64,000 nucleotides of DNA. Source: Bog-257 sp963834135 (GTDB lineage: Bacteria; Acidobacteriota; Terriglobia; Terriglobales; Acidobacteriaceae). How positions within the stretch are numbered: position 1 is the stretch's first letter; each line of letters starts with the position of its first letter. The stretch covers positions 496,001 through 560,000 of the forward strand of contig CAWIAN010000010.1 of the NCBI GenBank assembly GCA_963834135.1, in the 5' to 3' direction. Made by a program: the position numbers and the translations under genes. Shown here piece by piece: positions 36,426 through 45,726 of the stretch. Below the pieces are notes generated by a model that searched no databases, was not told where the DNA came from, and saw only the letters and a list, made by a program, of their open reading frames with translations.

Positions 36426-37073
36426 TTAGGAGGGAGTCATCTGGCGTTTGATGGCGTATTCCAGAAGTTCGGCGTTGGTCTTCACGCCCAACGTCTCCAT
36501 CATGCGGTACTTGTGGAATGCAACGGTGCCTGGCTTTAGTTCCAGAACACTGGCTACTTCCTTCATGGACATGCCTTCGGCCAGCAATTGCAGGATCTCA
36601 CTTTGCCGCTTGGTGATTCGCTTCTCTTCCGTGCGTGTCTTGCCCTGGTTCAGCAGGAAGGTTACCGTCTCGCGCGCGATCAGGGGCGACAGGTAAGACT
36701 CGCCCTGTACCACTTTACGGATCGCCACCACCAATTCCTCACCGGCGGAATGCTTCAAAACGTATCCCGAGGCTCCACGACGAAAGGCCTCAGCTGCGAC
36801 ATCGGCGGCGGCATTCATGGTAATGAAGACCAGTTTGGTCGCAGGTAGCTTCTGCTTGATTTGCTCGCCAGCATCAAGGCCGTTCAGACGGGGCATGGAT
36901 ATATCGAGGATAACGACGTCCGGCTTGTGGGTCAGCGCCGATTTAACCAGGCTTCGGCCATCGGTGACGATGTCCATCACCTGGAATTCAGGCTCGAGGA
37001 GTGTCTTGCAGGCATCCGCCAGCAGCCTGTGGTCGTCCGCGATCAAAAGACGCGCTGCCGGTTTCCGTTCCAT
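36426..37073 (-). CDS. NarL/FixJ-family response regulator
   Basis: A 215-residue DNA-binding response regulator. The receiver domain has acidic residues at LIADDHRL, the phospho-acceptor Asp in DVVILDISMPRLNG, and KHSAGEELVVAI. A C-terminal LuxR/GerE helix-turn-helix follows: TKRQSEILQLLAEGMSMKEVASVLELKPGTVAFHKYRMMETLGV. It is most likely phosphorylated by a HisKA_3 kinase such as the one at 40540-42339. Targets unknown. Confidence 0.92.
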   Translation of the reverse strand: MERKPAARLLIADDHRLLADACKTLLEPEFQVMDIVTDGRSLVKSALTHKPDVVILDISMPRLNGLDAGEQIKQKLPATKLVFITMNAAADVAAEAFRRGASGYVLKHSAGEELVVAIRKVVQGESYLSPLIARETVTFLLNQGKTRTEEKRITKRQSEILQLLAEGMSMKEVASVLELKPGTVAFHKYRMMETLGVKTNAELLEYAIKRQMTPS

Positions 37074-37239
37074 TCCGTGGATGAGACCCTTGGATGAAGT
37101 TGCTGCAACCGCAGCGGCTGTGAACCGGCACCAGTGTATCGCTTCTGAGTAGGTGAGTTACAGCAAAAACAGCCGCCATCGGCACGCGCCGACTGGTGAG
37201 CATTCAGGCTAGGTGGCTTGATGGCGTCGGAAGCGGAGT

Positions 37240-37977
37240 TCAGGAATCGCCGCTCTGAACTTTCTGTTGCCAGAAAACGATCTCCATGGCGACCAGGCGG
37301 GCGATCAACACCGCGAGATAAAGCTGCCCTGCCAGAGCTTCGCCAACGGACAGAGTTCGGGCCACCTGGCTCGCGGGTGTGATATCCCCATAGCCGACCG
37401 TGGTCAGGGTCACATAACTGTAGTAAGCCCATCCGGGAAGGTTCGCCAACTCATCGGCCGGGCCGCGAAACGAACCCGGCTGAAGGATAGCCACGATGTG
37501 GTAAGCGTGAGCCCAGAGTACGCCGAACAGCAAGTAGACGGCGATCGCTCCTTGAATACGAAGGTGGCTCACGCGTCCGGGACGAAAGATCTGGCTGAGC
37601 AAAACCAGAGCGATCATCGCTACCGCGAACATGGTCGTCCAGTCAGTCCACAACTGCATTTGCCTGGTGTGGTGATACCACTCGACCCAGCGCACCACCA
37701 GCGCTATGCCAGCAGCTACGCTCGTTGGCACGAAGATTTTCCATTGTCTCCAGGCGATGGCGACGCCAGAGATCAGCAGAACTGAAAATCCAATGTCGCT
37801 GTAAAGTTGGGCGTCCTCTTTGCCAAAACCCAGCGACGGAAGCACGAACGCGATCAGGATCTCGAGCAGCAGAAAGAGCGAGAGATTTGCCTGGGATTGC
37901 CACGTCTCGGCTATGAAGCCTTGGGCCTTCTTGCGCACAGCCTGGCTGACCCGCATCGTTCTTTCTTGCTTGGGCAT
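37240..37977 (-). CDS. Potassium channel-like membrane protein
   Basis: A 245-residue membrane protein. Hydrophobic helices are followed by a pore with selectivity filter TTVGYGD at residues 192-198 and a final helix. The N-terminal part has four or more further helices, so the layout is closer to a six-helix or expanded two-helix channel than to a minimal KcsA. No regulatory RCK domain is attached. The N-terminus begins MPKQERTM, with a GGACGGGACA box. This is the second such channel in the window; the two are not close copies. Confidence 0.85.
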   Translation of the reverse strand: MPKQERTMRVSQAVRKKAQGFIAETWQSQANLSLFLLLEILIAFVLPSLGFGKEDAQLYSDIGFSVLLISGVAIAWRQWKIFVPTSVAAGIALVVRWVEWYHHTRQMQLWTDWTTMFAVAMIALVLLSQIFRPGRVSHLRIQGAIAVYLLFGVLWAHAYHIVAILQPGSFRGPADELANLPGWAYYSYVTLTTVGYGDITPASQVARTLSVGEALAGQLYLAVLIARLVAMEIVFWQQKVQSGDS

Positions 37978-38041
37978 TGTCCCGTCCGCATACAGAAAGG
38001 AGAGCCGGAAGGTGTCTTCCTATTTTTTCCCGAGCCTTGGT

Positions 38042-38965
38042 TTACGCGCCCGAGATCGCTTTATTCTGAAGAATTTTCACGACTACACGACGGTTGGTCG
38101 CTTGGCCTTCGGAAGTCGAATCGGATCCCACCTGGTCCGAAGTCCCCATCGCGCCCGGTGCCAGAATGTTCGTCATCGGAACGCCACCCTGTTGCTCCAG
38201 GAAGTCGAGAACGTGTTCCGCGCGCTCGAGGCTCAACTTCTGATTAAGCGCGGCCGAGCCCACCGCCGATGCGTAGCCCTGCACCTGCATGGTGTAGCCG
38301 TTGATACTCATTGCCTGTTTTGCCAATTTCACTAGTTGCGGCTTGTATTGCGAGTCGATCGCCGTGCTCCCGTTAGCGAAGTACACCGTGACCTCGGCCA
38401 GGATGTTGTAGTCAGCCAGTTCGCCGAAGCGCTTGTTAGCAGCGGTGATAGCCGCCTGGTTCGCGGCGATTTTCTGTTGCTCGTCGGTCAGCCGCGCTTG
38501 CTGCTGCTTCAGGGACTGCTGCTCCTGATGCAATTGCTGCTGGTCCTGCTGAATCTGCTGCTGGTTGGTCTTCGCCTGTTGTTCGGTGGGAGCAATGCCC
38601 GCCTGGATGTCTTGAGCATTCTTCAGATCGCTGCTCTTGAACTTCACCAGGTCGGCGATCATTTGATTCTGGGAGTTATAAGCACCTTGTACTTGTACAG
38701 GTAGCCCGGGCATGAGCGCCGCCATTCCCAACTGCCTCTTGCGAATATGAAAGAGGCCGCTGGCTTCCTGCACCTGAGTTGCCGGTGTGAGTACCACCAC
38801 CACATTGCCGGAGCTAGGCGTCTGCACCGTTAAGCTCGCTCCGCTACGCCCGATGATCAACCCCTGAAGCTGGGCGCTCTGTGCAACCGCCAGTCCGCGA
38901 CCGAGCGCACCGACGACGCATAACACAGCGAGCACCGAAACACCTAAGGTTCTACCCCTGTTCAT
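38042..38965 (-). CDS. OmpA-like exported protein with a glutamine-rich coiled coil
   Basis: A 307-residue exported protein. The signal peptide ends GLAVAQS. Residues 30-110 are a small beta domain resembling DUF5666 (LIIGRSGASLTVQTPSSGNVVVVL). Residues 125-180 form a Gln-rich coiled coil (QQAKTNQQQIQQDQQQLHQE). The C-terminal 120 residues are an OmpA domain with VTVYFANGSTAID, LVKLAKQAMSINGYTMQVQGYAS and LSLERAEHVLDFL. It probably ties the outer membrane or a periplasmic complex to peptidoglycan. Confidence 0.82.
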   Translation of the reverse strand: MNRGRTLGVSVLAVLCVVGALGRGLAVAQSAQLQGLIIGRSGASLTVQTPSSGNVVVVLTPATQVQEASGLFHIRKRQLGMAALMPGLPVQVQGAYNSQNQMIADLVKFKSSDLKNAQDIQAGIAPTEQQAKTNQQQIQQDQQQLHQEQQSLKQQQARLTDEQQKIAANQAAITAANKRFGELADYNILAEVTVYFANGSTAIDSQYKPQLVKLAKQAMSINGYTMQVQGYASAVGSAALNQKLSLERAEHVLDFLEQQGGVPMTNILAPGAMGTSDQVGSDSTSEGQATNRRVVVKILQNKAISGA

Positions 38966-39320
38966 TCGAATCTCCTGGTACGCGATGTTTCACATCAGCC
39001 GTGCCGAATCGCAGGACCATCAGCTGCGGGCGGCGAGGAAAACCAGTAACCCACGTCCCATTCCAATCGCCAGGGCCGGCCAGCGCCCAAGCTGCGATGT
39101 ACGAATGTCCGACATGGTAACCAGTCAGGGCGGTGTATGAAACTGGCAAAAGTAGCAGAGACCGGCAAAGCCTCGGCACGGACAACCCACCTGTGTACTA
39201 ACCTGACAACAGTTCTTTTTAGACCCCTCATATGTAATTCTGCTAGTTATCTCGCTTCTAGCGGCGGAAGTACCATGCTGCGGCGGGTCTCAAAAGTCTT
39301 TTTTGCGATGAGGAGGGGTT
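38966..39320. other. Divergent intergenic region with a long leader
   Basis: About 355 bases without a supported gene. The right half (39121-39230) has CTGGCAAA...CCGGCAAAGCC and is followed by an A/T-rich stretch, then the ribosome site GAGGAGG at 39310-39316. It could be a structured leader of the next gene. Confidence 0.35.
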
Positions 39321-39914
39321 GTGCGCAAAACATCTGGTCTCACCAAGACGGTGCTGTTGTTATCGACTTTGCTGATGCTGAGCAGCATTCCGGGCTTGGC
39401 TCGTGACAAGAATGAAACCATCGACGCCACCGCCTGGGGCACTAGCACTCAATTGGGCAAGAACATCGGCATAACCATTATCATCTATCAGTACTCCACA
39501 CCGGCGGACGAGGATCTTCTGACGGAAGCGTTTCAGAAGGGCCAGAATCAAGGTCTGGTCAATGCGCTGGAGAAGATGAAGGCGGTCGGCCACATCTCCA
39601 TCACCGGCACGCTGGGCTACGATCTTAGCTTTATCAAGCTGATTCAGACCCCCACCGGGAGAACGATCCGCTTCGCCACCAACCGGCCGATCCACTTTGG
39701 GGAAGCCTACTGGGACACCCAGAGCCAGTACTACAACCTGACAGCCGGCGAGATCAATATCGACACGCAGGACAAGAGCAAGAGTGCGGGCGTGCTCTAT
39801 CCCGCCGCGCAACTTGCCATTGGCTCCGACGGACAGCTGGAACTCAATCTAAACCGCAATCCCTGGAGATTGGGCAACATCATCGACTGGTCTGGAACGC
39901 CCGGCGAGAACTAG
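39321..39914 (+). CDS. Secreted hypothetical protein
   Basis: A 197-residue exported protein. GTG 39321 is preceded by GAGGAGGGG. The signal peptide ends SSIPGLAR. The mature part contains GTSTQLGKNIGITIIIYQYSTPADEDLLTEAFQKGQNQGLVNALEKMKAVG and later TGRTIRFATNRPIHFGEAYWDTQS. The pattern recurs in acidobacterial genomes as a family without known function; I infer that only from memory of the style. No catalytic motif seen. Confidence 0.7.
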   Translation: MRKTSGLTKTVLLLSTLLMLSSIPGLARDKNETIDATAWGTSTQLGKNIGITIIIYQYSTPADEDLLTEAFQKGQNQGLVNALEKMKAVGHISITGTLGYDLSFIKLIQTPTGRTIRFATNRPIHFGEAYWDTQSQYYNLTAGEINIDTQDKSKSAGVLYPAAQLAIGSDGQLELNLNRNPWRLGNIIDWSGTPGEN

Positions 39915-40029
39915 GCGGTCACGGAAAAGTCCGCGACGGCGACGCGGCCCGGGGATATTACGATCCGGGCCCCAGCTTGTCGCCCGATGTTCAGTCACGT
40001 AGGATCAATCCACTCTGCGCGAGGAGCTT

Positions 40030-40509
40030 ATGAAAATTCAGCGCCGTATTGCCATTGGTGTGATGCTCTCGATATTCCTGCTCGTCGGGCTAGCCAGCGC
40101 TCAGAAGAAGGGCAAGTATGTCTGCGACGAGCCCAATCCTCAGAGTCTTTGCACGGCCGACAACACGTGTCCCGCTTCCGGTTGCAGTGTCGACATTAAG
40201 CGGGACGGTATGAATGGCGCCACCGCAACGCCAAGCTTTCCCAAGGCGAAGGGCAATTCCCTGTTCTGCATCAAGGAAGGCTCGACCGTGACCTTCCAGA
40301 CTTCGTCGAAGGGTACGGGATTTATTGTTGATTTCGGCCCATTGTCGCCGTTCGATCCTTCGGATACGATCATTGGCGGAGCGCAAAAGCCGGTGCAAGT
40401 GACGGCCAAGAGGCCGGGATGCTTCAAGTATTCCTCGGGAGCCTGCTACTCGGGAGCAACCTACGGGATGTGCGGATCAGGGACAGCAGAAGCGATCGTA
40501 ATCAAGTAA
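40030..40509 (+). CDS. Small cysteine-rich secreted protein
   Basis: A 159-residue exported protein. ATG 40030 has a good GAGGAG site. The signal peptide ends GLASAQ. Eight cysteines follow (CDEP, LCTADNTCPASGCSVD, LFCIKE, GCFKYSSGACYSGATYGMCG), which suggests disulfide-stabilised folding. A short strand pattern (VTFQTSSKGTGFIVDFGPLSPFDPS) recalls small beta-sandwich domains. It is followed by a convergent kinase gene. Function unknown. Confidence 0.65.
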   Translation: MKIQRRIAIGVMLSIFLLVGLASAQKKGKYVCDEPNPQSLCTADNTCPASGCSVDIKRDGMNGATATPSFPKAKGNSLFCIKEGSTVTFQTSSKGTGFIVDFGPLSPFDPSDTIIGGAQKPVQVTAKRPGCFKYSSGACYSGATYGMCGSGTAEAIVIK

Positions 40510-40514
40510 TACCT

Positions 40515-40573
40515 GGCGAGAGTAGGCAAGGCGAGAGGTTCAACTACTGGCTTCAGGCAGTGGGACTCTCGCC
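40515..40573. terminator. Possible terminator between convergent genes
   Basis: GGCGAGAGT (40515-40523) is inverted in ACTCTCGCC (40565-40573), followed by TGAATTTTTG. The 41-base loop is long, so this is only moderately convincing, but it lies right after the stop at 40509 and overlaps the convergent stop at 40540. Confidence 0.4.
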
Positions 40574-42339
40574 TGAATTTTTGTGCCGGCACCCGCCTTC
40601 GATGAAATCTCGAACTTTCCTCCGGCCAGATGGATTCGCTCTCGCATACTGATCAATCCCAGACCACGGGCACTGCGAATGCTGCCAACCTCAAAGCCTA
40701 CTCCGTCGTCGGAGATACTGAGCGCCAGCTCCCGGTCATCACTGCTGAGATGAACCGTCACAGAAGACGCGCGGCTGTGTTTGGCCACGTTGTGCAGAGC
40801 CTCCTGCACAACGCGCAGAAGGCTGAGAGCCACATCATTGTCGAGTTCGCTCGGGATCCTGGTGCAAGCGCAGTCAATCCTTGTGCCAAACTGTTCCGAG
40901 AATTCCCGGCATAGGCTTTTGACCGCCACAGCCAGACCAAGAAATTCCAACTCCGACGAGTGCAGTTGATGGGACAGACGACTGACCTGATTGCCGATCT
41001 CCTTCACCTTCGCGCCGAGTTCGGCGACTCCCGGATTTCGCTTGCCTGAGGCAGAAAGCTGACCGGCCCGCTGTAATTGAATTCCTAACAACGCCAGCGA
41101 CTGTCCGATGCCGTCGTGCAATTCGCGCGCGATGCGCCTGCGCTCCGCTTCCTGTGCGGTCATCAGGCGTCGTGACAACTCCGTGCGCTCCAGCTCTGCT
41201 TGCTTTCGCTCGCTGATGTCCTCGGCAACTGTCAACACGCAAGGCTGACCATCGAATTCAACCACCTCTGCTGAAAGCAGAACAATCGACGGCTCTCCGC
41301 TCTTGCGCCGCACCAGCGCTTCCATATTACGAACACTGCCTTGTTCTACTGCCTGGCAAAGGGCATAGTTCAAGCTTTGCAATCCGCCACTTTCCGCCAC
41401 TTCTGAAATAGATCGCCCGATCACTTCGGCACGCTGGAAATCAGTTTGTTTCTCAAAGGCACGATTCACTTCGATGTATTGCCGATCGCTGATGCGCACG
41501 ATGCTGATCATGGCGGGACTGGCTTGAAATGCCTTGGAGAATTTCTCCTCAGATCTGCGCAAAGCCTCTTCGGCACGCTTGCGTGGGCCAACATCGCGGG
41601 CTACGACCGAGATTCCATCGATGGAGGGATATGCCGTGACTTCGAAGAGGAAGTCCTTTTCGGCGATGCGGCAGGGGAAACTAAAACTGCGGGCATGTCG
41701 CGTGGCCAGAACTTCGCGGAAGAGATCTTCCAGTACGTTTGGATCCTGGCCGTCCGAAAACGCCTCGCCGATTTTTCTACCCAGGACCGCGCTGGCGAGT
41801 ATCCCGGTTAGGCTTTCAGCTGCGCGGTTCCAAAAGCTGCACTTCAAGTCGAGATCCAGCGTGAAGAAAAGATCGCTAATGTTCTCGGTGAGAACCCGAA
41901 AATTCTTGTCACTTTCCGAAAGCGCAAGCTGGATAGCTTTTCTGTGGGATGTCCTGTCTTCGATGATGCCCAGGTAGCTCTCCGGTTCACCGGTGATATC
42001 GTCGCGGACCAGGGTTACCGTGGCCTTCAGCCATATCACTCGCCCGTCGCGGCGCAGATGCCGCTTCTGACTGGAAAAGCTTTGAATTTGGCCATTCAGG
42101 AGCTTCCGGCATTCAACGACCTCAGATCGCAGGTCATCAAAGCGTGCGATTGACTGTAATGATTTGGAGAGAAGTTCGGTCCGGGAATAGCCCAAAATCT
42201 CGCAGAGCGCCTGATTCACAGCCAGCCACTCGCCATCCAGCGACACTTGAGCCATGCCAAATCCGGCTTGCTCAAACATCGCGCGGAAGGCTTCCTGCTC
42301 GCGCGCAGGCGACAGACGTTCATCGGTCAGGTCTTGCAT
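40540..42339 (-). CDS. PAS-domain sensor histidine kinase (HisKA_3/NarX type)
   Basis: A 599-residue cytosolic sensor kinase. Three PAS domains follow each other at roughly 20-130, 140-260 and 265-385. Next is the HisKA_3 dimerisation helix with the phospho-accepting His in RRIARELHDGIGQSLALLG (about 395-415). Last is an HATPase_c domain with VVQEALHNVAKHSRA, DDGVGF and GLGLISMRERI. No membrane segment is seen, so it senses cytoplasmic ligands or redox state. The HisKA_3 class normally pairs with LuxR-type regulators; the one at 36426 is a candidate partner. Confidence 0.92.
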   Translation of the reverse strand: MQDLTDERLSPAREQEAFRAMFEQAGFGMAQVSLDGEWLAVNQALCEILGYSRTELLSKSLQSIARFDDLRSEVVECRKLLNGQIQSFSSQKRHLRRDGRVIWLKATVTLVRDDITGEPESYLGIIEDRTSHRKAIQLALSESDKNFRVLTENISDLFFTLDLDLKCSFWNRAAESLTGILASAVLGRKIGEAFSDGQDPNVLEDLFREVLATRHARSFSFPCRIAEKDFLFEVTAYPSIDGISVVARDVGPRKRAEEALRRSEEKFSKAFQASPAMISIVRISDRQYIEVNRAFEKQTDFQRAEVIGRSISEVAESGGLQSLNYALCQAVEQGSVRNMEALVRRKSGEPSIVLLSAEVVEFDGQPCVLTVAEDISERKQAELERTELSRRLMTAQEAERRRIARELHDGIGQSLALLGIQLQRAGQLSASGKRNPGVAELGAKVKEIGNQVSRLSHQLHSSELEFLGLAVAVKSLCREFSEQFGTRIDCACTRIPSELDNDVALSLLRVVQEALHNVAKHSRASSVTVHLSSDDRELALSISDDGVGFEVGSIRSARGLGLISMRERIHLAGGKFEISSKAGAGTKIQARVPLPEASS

Positions 42340-42748
42340 TGGCCGGAATCCAGTAGAGCACTACGGGTAGCCGCAGTATATGACGCGGAGCGATCACTCA
42401 CGAAGGAAAATCGGTGTGCCACAGGGTGGGACTTGGCGTCCGGAAGCGACGTTCGGATGCATGACTTCTGCAACTGAGGATAGGTGGCCGGCGATTCTCT
42501 CCTCGCGACCTAATTCTGCGGTCTGGCGGGAAAAACAGGTTTCGCGGGCGGACGGGAAATAATGCCCTCTAGCATTTCTGCCAGTTAACGAAAAACCACG
42601 TACCGGGGTAAGCTTTTCGGTGCGATGGCGAGGCCGACGGCGCAAGTCCAACCAGACTAGTTGCTCCGTTTGTGCGTGCATGGACCTCTACGTCGCAGGC
42701 TTGAGTCTCTGGATGTCAACAACGCAAAAGTCGAGGAATTTCAGCGCC
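42340..42748. other. Intergenic/leader region before the large secreted protein
   Basis: About 410 bases with no supported gene; frames from 42247, 42380 and 42620 lack ribosome sites or are extensions of the large gene. The segment must hold the divergent promoters for the kinase and the large protein. Confidence 0.4.
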
Positions 42749-45301
42749 ATGAAGGTTATGTTGGACAGAACGATCGCGTGTATTTTGGCCATTACGATTG
42801 TCGTCGGTTCTCCACTGGCTACCGCAGCCCAGGACCAGGCCTCACCGGCCGCGCCATCATCGCCTCCTGCCCCAGCAACTTCGCCCTCAGCCGCCGCAGC
42901 CAAACCTGCTGCTAGTTCCGTGTCCGCTCCGCCTAATCCCGGAGACCCGTGGCCGCGCATCATCAACTATCAGGGTGCGACGATTTCTGTCTTTCAGCCA
43001 CAGGTTGATAGTTGGGTGGGCAACCAGTTGAAGGCCTACTCGGCTGTACGCGTGAAGACTGCGACCAAACAGGATACCGACTACGGCGTGATCTGGTTCA
43101 GTGCCCGCACGGAGGTCGACAAAGTCAACCGCATGGTGACGCTCGACAACTTCGTGGTGAACAAACAGAGCTTCCCTACCCTGGCTAACAACGGCTCCGC
43201 ATATGCCAATGCGTTCATCCTGAATCTGCCGTGGAGCAAGACGATTCCGCTCGATCTGCTGGAAACATCGCTGGCCGTCACCAACGCCGCCGATGCGCAG
43301 AAGAAATATCAGCTGAACAACGATCCGCCACGAATCCTTTACAGCGTGACTCCCGCAGTTCTCGCTTTGATTGACGGGACGCCCGTGCTGCGGCCTTCCG
43401 CCGACAACCTTCAAAAGATCATCAACACCCGCGCACTCATTCTCTTCGACCCGTCCAAGAACATGTACTACATGGCACTGATGGATGGGTGGGTTGAGGC
43501 GCCCACTGTGAATGGTCCGTGGAATCCCGCCAAGCACGCGCCGACGAAGCAGATGGACAAGATCCGGCAGGCGGCCGAGGCGAACAATCAGAATCAGCCC
43601 TTGGGCAATCCGCAGCAATCGCTGGAAGACGCCTACAAAGACGGCGAGATGCCGAGCATCTATGTCAGCACTGCGCCAGCCGAACTGCTGGTGGTCGAAG
43701 GAGAGCCGCAGTATTCCCCGATTCCCGGCACGACTCTGTCATACGTGTCCAACACGGGCTGCGACATCTTCGTAGATTCCACCAGCAACACTCACTATGT
43801 ACTGCTCTCCGGCCGCTGGTTCTCCACCGCGTCTTTGCAGAACGGCCCCTGGACATTTGTTCCGGGCGCAAGTCTGCCCGGCGACTTCGCCAAGATTCCG
43901 GTTTATAGCCCGAAGGCAGACGTCCTGGTTTCGATCCCCGGAACGCCGCAAGCTAAGGAAGCGGTGATCGCCAACTCGATTCCGCAGACCGCGGCAATCA
44001 CGCGCAGCGCAGCGACGCTCACGGTCACCTACGAGGGAGCACCGGTGTTCCAGCCCATCGCAGGTACCAACATGACTTACGCTGTGAACACCACGACTCC
44101 GGTGATTTACGTTCCCGGCAACACGTATTACGCCGTCAACAACGGCGTGTGGTTCACGTCCGCAGCCGCCTTAGGACCATGGGCTGTCGCGACAACGATT
44201 CCGTCAGTGATCTACACGATTCCACCGAGCTCACCCGTCCACTACGTCACCTACGTTCAGGTTTACGGGTACACACCGAGCGTCGTCTACGTTGGCTACA
44301 CTCCGGGATACTACGGCACAGTCGTTTCGACCGATGGCGTCGTGGTCTACGGCACTGGCTACTACTATCCGCCCTACATCGGCCCGACAGTTTGGGTGCC
44401 CGCGCCGTACACCTACGGCGTCGGCGCAACTTTTGCCTGGAGCACGACTGCCGGATGGGCGCTCGGCTTCGGCATGGGCATGGCAATCGGATCGTGGTGC
44501 AGTCCTTGGTGGGGACCAGTGGGGTATTGGGGTTGGGGCTGGGGAGCGCCTGCTTGGGGATGGGGAGGCTGGGGTGGCGCCGCCGCCGCCAACGTCTACG
44601 GCCGCTGGGGCAACACCGCATACGCTGGGACGCGAGCCGCTTGGGCGAATCCGTGGACGGGTAATGTCGGCACCGGCGGCCGCGGAACGTATTACAACTC
44701 CGTTACCGGCAACAGCGGTTACGCTGCGCATGGGGAAAACTACAACGCCTACACCGGCAACTACACCACGGGATCACGCGTAAGCGGCTATAACCCCTCG
44801 ACTGGCAACCGTTATGCCGGCGCCGGTGGCTCGGTGAGTAACGCCTACACCGGAAATTACGCGGCCGGGGCGCACGGCATGGATTACAACCAGCAAACTG
44901 GAGTGGTACGCGGTGGCGCGGCAGGAGTAGCAGGCAACGCCTATACCGGACAGTCAACGGCCGGTGCTCGCGGTTTCACCTACAACACAAATACCGGCAA
45001 TGGCGTCGCACACACCGCCAACAACACGTATGCCGACCACAACGGAAACGTGTACAAATACAACCCGTCTTCAGGCTGGCAGCAGCACAGCGGCAGCGGT
45101 TGGTCGCAGCCGTCGTCGAGCTTTGATCGATCCTCCATGGACAACATGGCCGCATCGCGCAGCGAAGGAGCTTCACGCTGGGGTAACTTCAGTTCCGGCG
45201 GATGGGGCGGTCGTTCTGGCGGCGGAGGCTGGGCTGATCGCGCCGGCGGCGGGTTTGGCGGTGGTGGCCGGAGCTTCGGAGGCGGCGGATTCCGGCGTTG
45301 A
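42749..45301 (+). CDS. Large secreted Gly/Tyr/Trp-rich repeat protein
   Basis: A protein of about 850 residues. ATG 42749 (GAGGAA upstream) or ATG 42758 starts a signal peptide, LAITIVVGSPLATAAQ. A Pro/Ala/Ser linker follows, then a central region of repeated units of the form VLLSGRWF, YYAVNNGVWFTSAAALGPW and MYYMALMDGWVEAPTVNGPW. A hydrophobic, Tyr/Gly/Trp-rich stretch of about 150 residues (GYTPSVVYVGYTPGYY, WWGPVGYWGWGWG) comes next. The C-terminus repeats the motif YTGN (NAYTGNYTTGSRV, NAYTGNYAAGAHG, NAYTGQSTAGARG) and ends in Gly-rich RSFGGGGFRR. It is likely a surface or matrix protein; similar proteins are sometimes labelled carbohydrate-binding family V/XII. Confidence 0.75.
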   Translation: MKVMLDRTIACILAITIVVGSPLATAAQDQASPAAPSSPPAPATSPSAAAAKPAASSVSAPPNPGDPWPRIINYQGATISVFQPQVDSWVGNQLKAYSAVRVKTATKQDTDYGVIWFSARTEVDKVNRMVTLDNFVVNKQSFPTLANNGSAYANAFILNLPWSKTIPLDLLETSLAVTNAADAQKKYQLNNDPPRILYSVTPAVLALIDGTPVLRPSADNLQKIINTRALILFDPSKNMYYMALMDGWVEAPTVNGPWNPAKHAPTKQMDKIRQAAEANNQNQPLGNPQQSLEDAYKDGEMPSIYVSTAPAELLVVEGEPQYSPIPGTTLSYVSNTGCDIFVDSTSNTHYVLLSGRWFSTASLQNGPWTFVPGASLPGDFAKIPVYSPKADVLVSIPGTPQAKEAVIANSIPQTAAITRSAATLTVTYEGAPVFQPIAGTNMTYAVNTTTPVIYVPGNTYYAVNNGVWFTSAAALGPWAVATTIPSVIYTIPPSSPVHYVTYVQVYGYTPSVVYVGYTPGYYGTVVSTDGVVVYGTGYYYPPYIGPTVWVPAPYTYGVGATFAWSTTAGWALGFGMGMAIGSWCSPWWGPVGYWGWGWGAPAWGWGGWGGAAAANVYGRWGNTAYAGTRAAWANPWTGNVGTGGRGTYYNSVTGNSGYAAHGENYNAYTGNYTTGSRVSGYNPSTGNRYAGAGGSVSNAYTGNYAAGAHGMDYNQQTGVVRGGAAGVAGNAYTGQSTAGARGFTYNTNTGNGVAHTANNTYADHNGNVYKYNPSSGWQQHSGSGWSQPSSSFDRSSMDNMAASRSEGASRWGNFSSGGWGGRSGGGGWADRAGGGFGGGGRSFGGGGFRR

Positions 45302-45348
45302 TGAAGGCTGTCAGCTGGCGACAGGGCGTCGGACGGTAACTCCGGCGC

Positions 45349-45726
45349 CTATCTCTTCACCGTGATGCTGTCGGCGATCTTGCTATATTCGTCCCGCGAC
45401 ACAATGTGCTTCTCCAACAGTTCGTGCTCACTAGAGTAAGGACGTCCGGCAACGATGCGGTCGGCGCCAGCGCTATCGATTCCAGGCAAGCCCATCAGCT
45501 GCGATTTGGACGCCGAGTTGAGGTCAACCGGCTTGTCCGCAGTCGGACGAGTCAGTCCATCACGCACGCCCTCCACCACCGCCTTGGCGTTGTCCTTCAG
45601 TTCCGCGGTCGCGGCGGCTGTCTTCTGCCGAACCTGTTCGGGACTTTGCGGCTTGGTGCTGCAACCGGTAAACATTAACGGAGTTGCGCTCACAATTGAC
45701 ACCAACACTATCGTTCGCATGTGCAT
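45349..45726 (-). CDS. Helix-hairpin-helix (ComEA-like) lipoprotein
   Basis: A protein of about 125 residues. ATG 45724-45726 starts a short signal with lipobox-like FTGC, so it may be lipid-anchored. The C-terminal half has two helix-hairpin-helix motifs: VDLNSASKSQLMGLPGIDSAGADRIVAGRPYSSEHELLEKH. In ComEA this fold binds DNA at the envelope during competence. The N-terminal half is a short helical stretch. The frame continues upstream but that part does not look protein-coding. Confidence 0.75.
   Translation of the reverse strand: MHMRTIVLVSIVSATPLMFTGCSTKPQSPEQVRQKTAAATAELKDNAKAVVEGVRDGLTRPTADKPVDLNSASKSQLMGLPGIDSAGADRIVAGRPYSSEHELLEKHIVSRDEYSKIADSITVKR

Noticed and set aside
44700..45300. 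Regularly spaced DNA repeats that could be taken for a CRISPR array or tandem satellite
   Set aside because: They encode the YTGN-type amino-acid repeats in a single open frame, with varied third codon positions; no spacer pattern of a CRISPR array and no cas genes.
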